Source: Clavaria fumosa (taxonomy: Eukaryota > Basidiomycota > Agaricomycetes > Agaricales > Clavariaceae). Taken from it: a stretch of 64,000 nt of DNA. Shown piece by piece: positions 19,938 to 31,539 of this stretch. The notes beneath the pieces were generated by a model. That model made no database searches. It had not been told where the DNA came from and worked only from the letters and a program-made list of their open reading frames with translations. Each line of letters opens with the position of its first letter. Position 1 is the first letter of the stretch. Location: assembly GCA_951802425.1 (NCBI GenBank), contig OX637797.1, positions 3,720,001 to 3,784,000 of the forward strand, read 5' to 3'. The translations under genes were made by a program, and so were the position numbers.

Positions 19938-21391
19938 TGCCTAGTTGGGACAGTCATCCAGAGTCTTAGTCATCCATCCATCCTAAAGGGGGATGAATTT
20001 CACAGGGAGACCATATCTAGAAATTATTACTTAAGCAGGAGTGCTTAGATAATTGTTTATCCCTGTTGTATCCCAAAGGGCAAAGCCCTCTAGAGCCAAA
20101 ATACCTTTTAGGGATCCAGAGAGCAAGCCAGAGCGACAAAATTGCCTAATTAGGAAGGTTTAAGCGGAGTTTGAACTTTAAAATCAAACCTTCGGTTTTG
20201 AAGACTCTTTCCAGACTGACTCAGAGGCCCACACACTGATTGGGAATACCTAATAATAGTTTTACTGTATCAGGCCAATGCACAGCCTCCTCTGAGTCAC
20301 TCCAGCACAGTCTAGACTGTTTTGGATAAACCCAAATAGGGGAAATGACTCCATCTGACTCATTCTGACTCATTCTCTCAAAAACTCGAGTTGGGGAGAG
20401 GATAAAAATAGTAAATACTTATATGGCAAGAGTACATGCCTTATGCGATTATCTGAATATTTTATTATGATTTTATATGCAATATTTGGCCATGTATCTC
20501 GAAATTACTGTATTTAGTAGATAGGCTTGAAACAATATAAATAGGCCACTGAAGGACATGTTCAGTAGCACCTACTTGACCCCAGAAACTGCCTGATCAC
20601 CTTAGTAAGCTGAAGCTAAGAGCCAGCATCACTCCATAAGGAGTTATGAATATATTTGTCCCACTGATGTCTGAATACCAGTGTGGACAAATAACTGATT
20701 ATCTCATCAATGCCTTAGGCTGGTGCGATGATTTGATTATGTAAGCGTAGCCAGGCTATAGGGCTAGTGACTGAGTATCTAGTCACGCCGAAAGCTTACG
20801 TAATGCATGTGCAACGAATATTTTCATGCTTAGGTAATTTTACTGTGTTGTAACTGATGTTTTACTTTGTATTACAGGTATTAGATATAAATGTTTTATA
20901 TCTAAGGAAGTAATAGGAATTAGGTTAAGGTGTAAGAGAGTGAAAGGGAGATAGGATAGAGAGGGTATCAGAGATTTAATGTTGGAAGGATCTCCTATCT
21001 CATTGGAGAGATATGAATATTGTCATAGTACAGTATTCATATGAATAGACTTAAGTATTTAATAACTCATTATTGGTTGAATATTAAAGCAAGGTGTAAG
21101 AGGATGAAATAGTCGAGATGACTATGGGGATCCTTTGGTCAATTACCCTTGTTTGAGATATTGATGCTTGAGTCACTATAGAATATTTCTATTTGCTGCC
21201 CACATTAGCAATGCCTTGTAGACAATATTAAGGTTATCTTAGTATCTGTTTACAAGAAGGTGTGCAACCAGAAGCTCAATTGGGACATTGAGCTTGCCTA
21301 GTAATAATATTTGAGGTTCCTATTAGGGTTAACTTTAGTTTCCCTTACTTAAATATTATTATTCACAGGTAGCAAACCTGGTTCCATAACA
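19938..21391 (+). repeat. Long LTR (about 1454 bp), probable solo LTR
   Basis: It begins TGCCTAGTTG after GTACC (19933-19937) and ends GGTTCCATAACA before GTACC (21392-21396), so it has TG...CA ends and a 5-bp duplication. A TATAAATAGG box lies near 20537. The 20780-21391 part is repeated in reverse at 62031-62642, which independently fixes the ATAACA end. Coding sequence (G5 protease) resumes right after it. The left end depends on the 5-bp match and is less certain than the right. Confidence 0.55.
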
Positions 21392-22085
21392 GTACCCATG
21401 CTTGCAGATTGCAGAGCTACCAAATGTTTTGTTTTGCCTGACTTTGCACCCTTGAAATTCTGTTCAACACTAACCTGCCCTATACAACTTAGGTTATTTG
21501 ATGGGTCTGTCACAGGACTGATCACCCAGGTGACTGACCAACAATTCCACTTCAAGGACAGCACAACGCATACCAAACGCTTCTATGTTACCCAACTCCA
21601 TTCAGATGTGAAGGTTGTACTCAGACCATTGTGGCTTCAGAAACACAACCCAGACATTGATTGGCCAATCCTTTCGATGTGATTCCACAATTCTGATACC
21701 TGACCACTGACAATGAAGCCCTTGCCTGCCATGGCCACCAATGCGACAAGGCCTGTGGGGTCTCACAACCCAACCACCAATGAACTCAGGGTCCTGAAGG
21801 AGCTTGCTCCTAAGGACTGGTCGACACTGAGCCAAGGACTACCCATGGGGACCACTGCAAATCCACCATTGGAGTCAAACCCCACTGCACCTGATAGCAA
21901 TTCCGCTATGTCGGGAACTTTGAACTCCACTACACAGGACTGGGAAAACCCACCTGAGGAGCCCTTGTCACCTTTTTCTAACATTGTTGCTGCTGATAAA
22001 ATTTCCCCCAACTCAAATTTACAGAGAACGGGGTAACAGGAAAATCCCACTGCCCTGTTACCTGAGTCAGCACCCACCAACATTT
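21392..22085 (+). pseudogene. G5: decayed gypsy protease region
   Basis: The frame from 21398 reads MLADCRATKCFVLPDFA, then PIQLRLFDGSVTGLI and a tail ending WLQKHNPDIDWP. This matches basidiomycete retropepsins, where the first motif is normally DSGA. Here the active-site triplet reads DCR, so it is dead. Downstream (21713-22036) is the proline/serine-rich linker that precedes RT. No RT follows because the older G2-type LTR begins at 22106. Confidence 0.6.
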
Positions 22086-22105
22086 AAATCTTGGACCCCG
22101 CCTGC

Positions 22106-22351
22106 TGTTAGGGCCTGTCCTGTCTCATAAATAATACTGAAGGTCGACTTGTTGGTGACCAGTCCTGGAAACTCGCTAAGACCAATCAACTGTTGAGCAC
22201 AGTCGATAATGCTTGGTCCCGGAAGGTTGCGAGGACGTCTGAGAAGATGTAAGAATGAGGAGAAACAAGTAAAGAAAAGGAAGACGTTGCTGGGAAGGTC
22301 GTGAAGTCGATAGATGAAGTGTAAAAAAGGGGAAAGGCAAGTTGAGAAGAG
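22106..22351 (-). repeat. Older G2-family LTR, part 1 (host of the G2 insertion)
   Basis: It starts TGTTAGGGCCTGTC like the G2 LTR but is more diverged. It is broken at 22351 by G2 and resumes at 32920-32996 after the AAGAG duplication. G2 therefore inserted into an older copy of its own LTR. Confidence 0.7.
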
Positions 22352-23750
22352 TGTTAGGGCCTGTCCCGTCTTGATAGTAGTGCCAGAGATCAACTTGTTG
22401 GTGACCTATGCTGGAAACTCGCTAAGACCAATCAACTGTAGAGCACAGTTGAGAATGCTCAGTCCCGGAAGGTCACAAAGACGTCTGAGAAGATGTAAGA
22501 CCGAAGAAAGACAAGTATAAAGGAGGAAGACGTTGTTAGGAAGGTCGCGAAGTCGGTAGACAAAGTGTAAAGGAGGAAATTGACAAGGAGGGGGGAAATG
22601 GGTGATGCTGAGAGGGTCGCGAAGTCGACCGACGAAGCGTAGAGAAGGAAAAAGACGAGGTGAAAGAAATAGACAATGTTGGAAGGGTTGTGGTGGTCGC
22701 GACGATATTGAGAAATGTGTCAGTGAAGGCGATGACTTTGCTAACCGACGAGTGAACCTGTAGGGTTCCAAGATCAGCACCAAGACGAATAATAAAGAAT
22801 ACTTAGATCGCGTGAGTTGTACGAACGCAGAGGGCAAGTTAGAACAGAGTAGAGTGTGTCTTGGCGATCTTGTGGTCACCAAGAGAGACAAGACCTATCA
22901 ATCGCGATGGTTCCAAGCTCAAAGGGCATACTAGCCTCAAGCTTAAACCAATGTGTGTCAATATCAAGTCTGGAGTACCATAAGTACATGCAAGACCTTA
23001 TATACATATGTAGAGAGAGTATAATGAAAAAGGGAAAGTACAGAGGTTGCCAGGCGACAAGACTATGGTAGTATGGGGTATGTTTAGTCATAAAGTGACT
23101 AGGCGCGTGTTCTACTAAGGTCGCGAGGGGTTAGGTATGCATAGGTAAGGTCGCGAAGATGACCTGTCACAGGTTGCGACCTAGTTTAATAAGTATATAC
23201 GTCGCTATAACTACGGAGGGATTCTCGGATCATAAGTAACATAATTATAGACGACTGAGGAGAAGAAGGGACGCATATTTGAAGTGTTCATACAGCTGAC
23301 CATTGGTGGCGCGTTTGAGTGTTAAGGTCGCAAGGTCATAAGAGTGATCACATGGGTGACGCTAGTGACGCAGGTGACCTACGGGCGAGTAGTCACGTGG
23401 GTAATGCTGGTAACACAAGTAACGGTCGTAACGCTGGTAACGTATTGGCGCTGATAGTGGTAGCGCTGGGGGTGCCACGCGGCAAGTCACGTGCTGGTGG
23501 AAGTAGACGTGTATCGGTGTGTCGCGCATAGGATTGGTGGGTCTGGGTGAAGTATGCGTGTAGGGTGAAGTATTAGGAAGCATCGCGAGTACAGCATGGT
23601 GGTTGCGGAGGAGGTTGGAGAGACTTCCGGAAGGAGACAGCGGGTCCCGGAAGTGTGTAGAGGGACTCGTGAGGTTGTAGAGGGTCATCGGGAAGCTCGT
23701 GGATGTGGGTGAAGTCAGCTTGGGCAAGGAAAAATGAATGGGTCCTGACA
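22352..23750 (-). repeat. 3' LTR of G2 (1399 bp)
   Basis: Bounded by TGTTAGGGCC and GGTCCTGACA. Differences from the 5' LTR are mostly transitions at CpG, plus length changes in a GGTAACGCT-type micro-repeat near 23400 and a short block near 23560-23600. CACGTG occurs near 23393 and 23488. ORFs inside it look like chance frames. Confidence 0.9.
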
Positions 23751-23765
23751 TTACCCCCCCTTCAA
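23751..23765 (-). other. Polypurine tract of G2
   Basis: The plus strand reads TTACCCCCCCTTC after the LTR, giving GAAGGGGGGGTAA on the element strand. The same tract is seen at 49200-49216 beside the G6 LTR. Confidence 0.75.
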
Positions 23766-23866
23766 GCCTCGAGCCCTGCGAGAGTGGAGGTCACGTGATG
23801 ATTAGTCAGCGCGATGTTTGTTGATCAAGTCATGACACCCGAAATTTTTCTCTAAGTCAAACCACC

Positions 23867-25915
23867 ATGGTCTCCGCTTTCATCAAACAACACGAAACCG
23901 AAACCGATAACGACCAAAACAAGGTCATGCGCGAAATGCGCTTATACAATGAAACGGAACCCGGCCTTAACCTGGGAATCCTGGAAGACGCGCTGGCCCG
24001 TCAAAAGGCCGAACAGGCGCGATGTGCGTGTTCTCGGGAAGAAGTCGAGAAGCGCAAAAAGAAGAGAAGTAGGGTTGCGGATCCCAACGAAACGAGGGAC
24101 AACGTCGCGGGCCCAAGTTGGGCAGAAGAGAATGTCGTGGAGACAGTGGACCTGACGTCCGCGGAGTTCTCAAAGGCTTGGAAGAAGATTGGGTCAGTTA
24201 AGGAGAACAAGGATTGGAATGAGAGGGAACGGGAGGTGTGTAATAATAATTCTTGTTCCTATTCATTCTTCTAACTGTTGGATTGTAGGATTGTGGGAAT
24301 TGCGTGTCGAAGGGCCGACAGTGCGAATGCAGTACTGCCGGCAAGTGTCGTCAGTGTGCGGAGGACCACGGAAAATGTTCGTGGGTCCAAGATTTTCGTC
24401 GGTGGCGTGTCAAGGCCCAGCTTGGGTGGGATGATGCCCGGGTGGACGAGGCGTTGAAGCGCATCGACGGGCCAGAAACGGGGGGCACAGGGGCGCCCAA
24501 GGTCGCGAGCCAAGTGGGGGGAAAACTTCATGCCCTATCGATTCCGGGGACCCCAACGCAAGCAGGGCGCGGAAAATGAGTGAGGGCGCGGAAAACGAGT
24601 GAGGGCAAGGTCGCAGTTGCCGCCGGGTCCTTCGACGTCGAAGAGGCGAGTCGGGAGTCCATCGGAGGAGGAAACGGAGACGGAGGAAGACACACCGGTG
24701 CGTCTAACGAACGTCGCAAAGGTTCGTGTGGAGAAGGTGCGGGTTCTGGCAACCCTGGGAGAGAAGGGGCGGCTGCTTCGGAAGGTGATGGACTGTGAGG
24801 AAGAAGTCAAGATTCTTCAAGGGCGATTGGATGTAAGGGCGACGAAGGAGCGCTGGTTGGAAGGGCGGCTGAAAAAGAGTGAGGAGGAGGTGAGGAGGTT
24901 GAAGCAGGTCGTGACGACAGTGCGGGCGAAGGTGACGACCTCGTCACAAGAGTCTGGGATGAGAGAGGAGTTGGAGAGGGAACTCATGACGTTGAGGCAG
25001 CAGGTCGTGGAGCCCTCGAGGAAGATGTTGTGGTTGGAGAAATCTAACAGGGAAGTGGAGTTAGAGGGAGAGCTGGTGGCGGCAAGACGCGAGTTGGAGG
25101 AGGTGCGGAAAAGCGCAAAAGGTGAGTTTTCTTTGTGTTCAGTGACTTGTTACCGAACTCGCGAGTTTTTAGGGAAGGGCAAGGAAGTAGAGGGGGTGAA
25201 GGAGAGATCGTCGAAGGTGCCTGCGTCGAAGATTGTGGACCCAGCGGTTGCGGAATTGAGAGTACGGGCAGAGGGAGCAGAGAGGGAGTTTGAGGCTTTG
25301 CATGGGGAGTGGCAGGGTGAGCAATTATCTTGTCATCTCTCTAGTTGGTGAATTGACATTTCTATCTTGTCTAGACCAAGAGGTGAAGTTGAGGGAAGTA
25401 CAACGAGACTTGAAAAAGTTGCGGGAAGGGGAAAAAGGTGAGTTTTGTGGTCGTGAGTACGAAATAACTAAGTCGTATTCGCAGAGTTGTTGCCGGCGGT
25501 AGAGGAGACGCGTAAGGAGTTCGAGGAGTTGAGGAGTGAAATAGCGGCAATGAGGAGAGAGGAACAAGGTAAGTGGCTTGGTGAATTATCAGGGTATCAT
25601 TACTGATGATTCTTGTAGCTCTTCATGGCATGCTGGAGGCTGTTACGGAAGAACGCGACGCTGCCCGTGCTCGTGGGCGGCGTGTCCTTGAAACGGTATA
25701 CTTCAGTTTCGACAACTTGTGGAGAAGAATCGAGAAGTCACAAGAAAAGTCGAAGTTGTATAGCTGGGTGACGGCGGAGCAATTCCGTCTGAAACGAGAT
25801 TGCGAGGTTCCTGCGAGTGGACGGGGAGGGACGATTGATTGAGGAAGAGGAGGGAAGACAGGCAGAGGAGAGGAGTCCCAGTGTGGAGGAGGTAGACGAG
25901 GCGAAAGGGTCGTGA
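23867..25915 (+). pseudogene. G2 antisense gene: Cys-rich, coiled-coil protein with five introns
   Basis: The ATG at 23867 sits in a strong fungal context (CACCATGG), 117 bp from the LTR. Exons by GT-AG and phase: 23867-24235, 24289-25121, 25173-25316, 25375-25437, 25485-25568, 25619 to 25842 (or 25915 in another frame). The introns are 47-58 nt and all preserve phase. Exon 2 opens with the cysteine block DCGNCVSKGRQC, then CRQCAEDHGKC; the rest is long acidic/basic coiled coil. A 19-bp tandem duplication (24567-24604) shifts the frame and one copy contains TGA; further TGAs lie near the end. It is convergent with pol. Its function is unknown; it may bind metal and nucleic acid. I know of no named family. 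Confidence 0.7.
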
Positions 25916-25939
25916 AAAGGGAAGGAGAAAGCTCGCGAC

Positions 25940-26040
25940 TAGTAAATAAAAATTTTCTTGTTGTATTTTATTGTGTATATATGAATTGCTGTGAAATCCG
26001 AAGTGAGAAAGTGAAGAAAAAACGAGAAAGAGGCGAGGAA
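25940..26040. terminator. AT-rich convergent 3' ends of G2 pol and antisense gene
   Basis: Between the antisense gene end and the pol stop (26043) is an AT-rich stretch with TAAATAAAAATTTTC and TTGTATTTTATTG. The two transcription units converge here, so it probably holds polyadenylation signals for both. No experimental mark can be read from sequence. Confidence 0.3.
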
Positions 26041-26042
26041 AA

Positions 26043-29000
26043 TTATTGAGTTGCGCGAGTCGCACGAGGTTTTTCCGGGTAGGTCGCATGGAAGTCCTTG
26101 AGGAGTTCCTTCGAGCCGGAAAGTGATTCTATTGGTTCCCAGGTGTCATCCTCGGGTCCGTAACCTTCCCATCGTACGAGGTAAAGCACTTTCCTACCCC
26201 TCCTTCGAGAATCTAGTATGTTGGCAACTTCATAATGTTGTTTGCCGTTGACCTTGATAGGGGGCGGGGGTTGCTGTTGCCGCTGGGGGAAAGGGTTGTC
26301 GTAGACCCTTTCGAGTAATGAAACATGGAAAACGTCATGAATTTCTCGCATCGATTTTGGTAACTGGAGACGATATGCGTGAGTCAAAACTTTCGCAAGT
26401 ATGGGGAAAGGTCTGGCTCGTTTCGAGTCCAATTTCTTCATCGGTCTCTTCGTCTTCACATTCCGCAAGTCTAACCACACCTTCGTTCCTTCTTTCCAGT
26501 CCGGTGTAACCTCTCTCTTCCTGTCTGCAAAGCGCGAGTAGGCCTCGTTCGCGACCCTGAGTTGATCTCGTAAGTGCTGATGGAGTGTCTTGAGATCGGT
26601 CGCGACCATGTGGGCTTCATGCGCGGGTATCCCTTCGAGGGAAATCGTGAGTCTTGGGTGGTATCCCTTGTTCGCGAAGAATGGGGAGACACCAGTTGCG
26701 CTGTGGGGGGTGTTGTTGTATACGAACTTGGCGAGCGGAAGTTGGTGGGTCCAGTCGTCCTGCTGGTAGTTCATATAGATTTGTATATATTGTTCCAAGA
26801 TCTGGTTGACTCATTCAGTTTGTCCGTCGGTCTCGGGGTGATAGGCTGTGGAGAGATTGGAAGTAATATCCAGAGCCTGACATAATGAAGACCAAAACTT
26901 AGAAACGAATAATCTTCCTCTATCCGACACTATATCCGCGGGTAGTCCATGCTTTGAGAAGACGTGGGTGACAAAATGTTGAGCTAACTCTTTCGCGGTG
27001 TCGGTAGTGTTGGTGGAGATAAAGATTGCTTGTTTCATAAGTCGGCAGACGACAACGAGAATCGAGTCAAAGGTTGCGGAGAGGGGGAGGGCTTCGATAT
27101 GGTCCATCGAAATCGAAGACCAAGGTCGCTCGCCTATGGGCAAGGGCTTGAGGAGTCCGTAGGGTTTGTGCCGGACGGGTTTTGCCCTTGCGCAGGTGTG
27201 ACAACCATGGACGTAGATGGTTACGTCCTTTCGGAGTCCTGGCCAGAAAAACAACCTATTTATTAGTTGGGTTGTCTTCCTTATACCTGGATGTCCTTGT
27301 AGTTTATGGTCGTGGTTGGAGCATAGGATATCGAATCGGAGAGAGTTGTGGTCGGGGACATATATTTTGCCATTTCGAAGTAATAGTGAACCGTCGGGCG
27401 AGAGCAAGAATGCTTTGTCGCGACCTTGCAAAGCGCCCCTTGATTTCTTGGAGAAGTAGGAGTCGCGAGGGGTGTGTCGAATTCGCGAAATCAGGGCTTC
27501 TTTGTTGAGGATGATGGCTGCTCGAAGTAATTCCAGTGGTATCGCGACCTTATTGTTTTGTGCATTGGTTGCGGGTTGGTCGGATTTCTTTGGGTAGACG
27601 TCGGGTCGTCGTGTGAGGGCATCTGGCTTTGCGCCTAGCTTTCCTGCTCGATAATGAATTACATAGTCGAAACTGGAAAGGTACTCTGCCCAGCGGGCTT
27701 GTTGATGGCTGAGTTGCTTCGTGGTGGTGAAATAACGTAAGTTATTGTGGTCTGAAAAGACCTGAATTTGGTATCGCGCGCCTTCGAGGTACGCTCTCCA
27801 TTGCTTTAACGCATTGTGTATCGCGAGGAGCTCTTTGTCATAAATGTCGTAGTTGAGCTCTGCGGTGATCATTGTACGTGCGTGGAAAGCGATGGGACGT
27901 AGCTCGTTAGTCGCGGGATCGGTATGAGAGAGAATGGCCGCTATCGTGTAGTCGGAAGCGTCGCATTCGAGGGTAATGGGGTGATCGGGGTCATAATGCC
28001 GGAGGACGGGAGCTTCGGTAAAGGCTTGTTTGAGGATATCGAAGACTTCTTGGCATCGTGGGCTCCACTTTCAAGGTGTATCCTTGCGGAGGAGTCGCGT
28101 AAGTGGAATAACAATGCTGGAATAGTTATCTATGAATCTTCGATAGAAATTAGCAAAGCCTAAAAAGCTCTGAAGGTCGCAGATCTTCATGGGTATGGGC
28201 CAACTTAGAATGGCCTGTATTTTTGAAGGATCCATGGCAATTCCGTCGGGGGACACTATAACTTCAAGGTATTCGACCGTCATGGTGTGGAAATCACACT
28301 TCTCGGGTCACGTGTGTAAGTCTGCCTTGCGTAGACGTCGTAGGACCTCTCGGATGTGGTCACGATGCTGTTCGAGGTTGTCTGAGTAGATTAAGATCTC
28401 GTCGAGGTAGACTACTACATTGACGTCGACCAGATCGTGAAAGATATCGTTCATAAGGTGCTGAAAGGTCGCGGGTGCGTTCGTGAGTCCAAATGGCATG
28501 ACAAGATATTCGAACGCGCCGTAGCGAGTGCGGAACGCAGTTTTCCACTCGTCTCCTTCAGCTATCCTCATGTTGTTATACCCAACACGGAGGTCGATCT
28601 TCAAGTAGATTTTGGCCAAGCATAATTGGTCGACGAGGGTCTCAATTCAAGGAATAGGGTAGCGATTTTTGCAGGTGATTTTGTTGAGACCTCGATAGTT
28701 GACGCAGAGGCGAAGGCTTCCATCTTTCTTCTTCGCAAAGAGTACCAGTGCACCTGCGGGGGATTTCGACAGCCGAATGAAGCCTTTGTCCAACATGTCG
28801 TCCAAATAATCTTTCAACGTTTTTAACTCCACTTCTGACATGTTGTACAGCTTCCCGTGAGGAGGTGTTTCGCCTTCCTCAAGTTCAATTTGGTGGTCAT
28901 AGTCGCAGTGCGGAGGTAATTCCCGGGCTAGATCTTCAGAAAAGATGTCTAGGAAGTTGTGATACTCGTGCGGGACTGTTTCTTCGGGTTTCGGAGGGGG

Positions 29001-29700
29001 TTGAATGGTTGCGGAACTCGTGAGTATGGATTCGTCGTCATAGGGGTTGCTCGCGGGTTGGAAGTATAGGAGACCTATAAATTCTCCTTGTTGTTCCAAT
29101 TGACGAAGCGTGGTGGCCTTGACCAATTGAACTCGTGGGGGTTTAGAGGGTTTCGGTATCGAGTTCGTGAGGTCAGGGGAAGGTTTACTCGGGGGTTTCG
29201 CGTCCAGAAGAGTGAGAGGGATAGTCGCGGAGTGGGCTGTCTGTCCGAAACTGAAAGTGAGGTTGGTCCAATCGATCCTAGGGTTCCAGATTCGCAACCA
29301 ATCGAGCCCTAGAACCACAGGAGTGAGAGGATGAGTTTTAGTGACAAGGAACTTAATGGATTGGATAGTATCATCGGGGAATTTCGTATTAGCGTGGACG
29401 TAGTGGGTTATATTGGAGCTGGAGGAACTTCCGTCGAAGTATTGAAGTGGTAGAGGTTGCGAAAGTGGCATTAAGAGGTTTGGACGGGAGTTCGCAAGGG
29501 TGAAATCGATGAAATTCATTGATGCGCCGCAATCAACAAGAGTATTTAAGGGAATCAAGCTGAAATCTGGTATTTGTGTCTTTATGAGGAAGGATTGGGA
29601 AGACTGGGAAGCAATGGGAGTATTAGAAAGGTCGCGAGGAAATTGAGGGGAAGAGGAACTAGTCGCGGCCCGCGCGAGTATGGGGGTTGGATTGTCGCGA
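26043..29700 (-). pseudogene. G2 pol: protease, RT, RNase H, integrase, chromodomain with TGA stops
   Basis: All parts share one frame. Protease has [10 protein letters not shown] and [11 protein letters not shown] (about 29550-29280). RT has [23 protein letters not shown] and [10 protein letters not shown], where the second catalytic Asp of YLDD is Glu. RNase H reads ECDASDYTIAA and YDKELLAI. Integrase has a CHTCARAK finger, SMDHIE, VSDRGRLF and YHPETDGQTE. Near the end are a GPF-like part and a chromodomain (YEVANILD...YLVRWEGYGPEDDTWEP). TGA interrupts at 28647-28649, 28308-28310, 28071-28073 and 26811-26813; at least three fall where the family has Arg (PIP-R-IETLVD, HT-R-PEKC, TE-R-VNQ). 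The final stop is at 26043-26045. Confidence 0.88.
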
Positions 29701-29851
29701 CTCAGAGTTCCCCTGGAAGCTCCTGAGTCGCTTCCTCGTTTAACCCTTCGTGCGGGTCATCCACATCCTCTTCTACCTCTTCCTCAACTTCGTACTCTTC
29801 CTGGATCTCTTCCTCTCCTTCCTCTAGCGTGAAGACGGCTCGTCCGGCTAA

Positions 29852-31483
29852 TCATCGATCGGGGCATGCAACACTGTAATGTCCCAGTTTCCCACATCTC
29901 AAACAAAGATTTCCCTGATGACGATGTTCTCGTTCCTCATTGCTGAGGGGGACGTAGGGCGGATTCGGATTCGGATTCGGCTGATGGGGTGGATTAGCGG
30001 GTCGCGGCGAAGTTGCGGGATTCCCTGTGGCTGGTCGGAGCGTTGTAGGATTATTGCCAGTGGCTGGATAAGGTTGCAACGTCGTCTGGTAGTTGCGATT
30101 TCCGCCTTGTTGAGCCAAGGGGCGATTTCCACCTTGTTGAACAGGGGGACGGGGAGCAGGAGGGTTAGCGTGGAATTGAGTTCTGCATGGCTAAATCGTG
30201 AAGTTCCTGATATGTCGTAGGTCGCGGAATGACTTTCATGGCCTCTTTAATACGTGTGGACATCGAGCGGTAGAGCTCTGATTGCAAGGCGGCCGAATTC
30301 CAGTTGGATTCGAAAGCGAAGGACTTGAAACGGATGATGTGGTTCGAAAACCGTTCGTTTTCGCCCATCTGCAACAAGCAAAGGTTCTGGTCGGCTTCAA
30401 TCTGTGTGTTGACCACTCCAAACATCCCCCCAAACTTGCAGATGAATCCTTCCCAGGAATGTAGAGCCGGGTGTTCGGTGTTGAATTGAAGGAGGGAGGT
30501 GTAGTGGCTTTGCGCGGTGTCCGTGAGGTAAGAGGCAGTGAAAGTAACCCTCTTGTGATCTCCTTGGAAGGTTACGGGCTTGGCAAAGAAAGTCATTAGG
30601 CATTCCATGACGAAAGGTTTCCACTTGCGTTGGTCACAACCATTGAACGGTTCGGGACGTCTGGTGTCGAGCTTGGATTCTCGAGTGAAGGCGTCTTGGG
30701 CCGATGGTCCTTCAGAGGGAGGGGCCTGATAATAGTAGTGGTGATGGTGGGTTCCAGGTGCCTCATCTCGAAGTGCGGTGGCAGGGTGTGGGGGCATAGG
30801 GGGGACCGGAGGGACCTGCGGAGCTTCAGTCTGTGACGGAGGGCGAGATGCTGGTCACGTCTCCATCTGGGGTACTGGTCGCGCTTCCGGTTGTGGAATA
30901 CGGAAGGGCTCGACCAGAATCTCGAGGCGAGGGGCAGGTTGAAGCATTGCTTCGGTCCCTATAGGGTCGCAAGGGAACACCCTACTTGGAGTAGTGGCTG
31001 GCTGCATCCACATAGGTCGGGAGGAGTCGGGACTCTGCGGTCGGTAGTCCCTGGATACTGACGCTGACTCTCGTATAACCGGTTCTGTGGGTTAGCTCGG
31101 AATCCATCCATTAATCATACCAATGCCTCGTAGAGATTTGTCGTCTCAATGAGATACGCTAATTCTTCATCAAGAGTTCCGGTTTCGTATTGGCGGCGAG
31201 TATTGTTGAGAATTTGGTAAGTACGGTGGCGAGGGCGGTCGAAGCGCGGGTAGCCGAGCTGCTCCACAAGGGTCTCGGCTTCTTCGCGCAGGGACGAGGC
31301 GTGGCTAGGTGCGATTTGGGCGGGTTCTTCGGGCTGTGATTGAACGACGGATGCGGGTTGTTCTTGTACGGTGGTAGGTGGCTCACGAGTAGTCTCCAAG
31401 ACCATTGGAGTGATTGCGCGGCTACCTGTGCGTGTCTGGAAGTGATGAGTGGTTGGTTGGGGAGGAGTGTGACTGGAAGACAT
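29852..31483 (-). pseudogene. G2 gag with zinc knuckle, frame-broken
   Basis: An ATG at 31483 opens a 122-codon pre-core region ending in TGA 31115-31117 (ALV-stop-LMD, Arg expected). The Gag core follows at about 30797-30165 (FNGCDQRKWKPFVMECLM, FGVVNTQIEADQNL). A frame change leads to the knuckle CLRCGKLGHYSVAC, then TGA 29852-29854. Normal Gag would package the RNA. The unit has at least two TGAs and one frameshift. Confidence 0.8.
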
Positions 31484-31539
31484 AATGGTTTGTGTTATCC
31501 AGGTGTTGAGTGGTGGGGTGAGGGGGAGACTTGATATTA

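Noticed and set aside
22406..22891. 161-codon ORF in the G2 LTR, with a near-identical one at 31594-32079
   Set aside because: Its conservation is that of the LTR itself; there is no domain, splice site or promoter as in the G3 LTR ORF. Low-complexity frame, kept only as a remote possibility.
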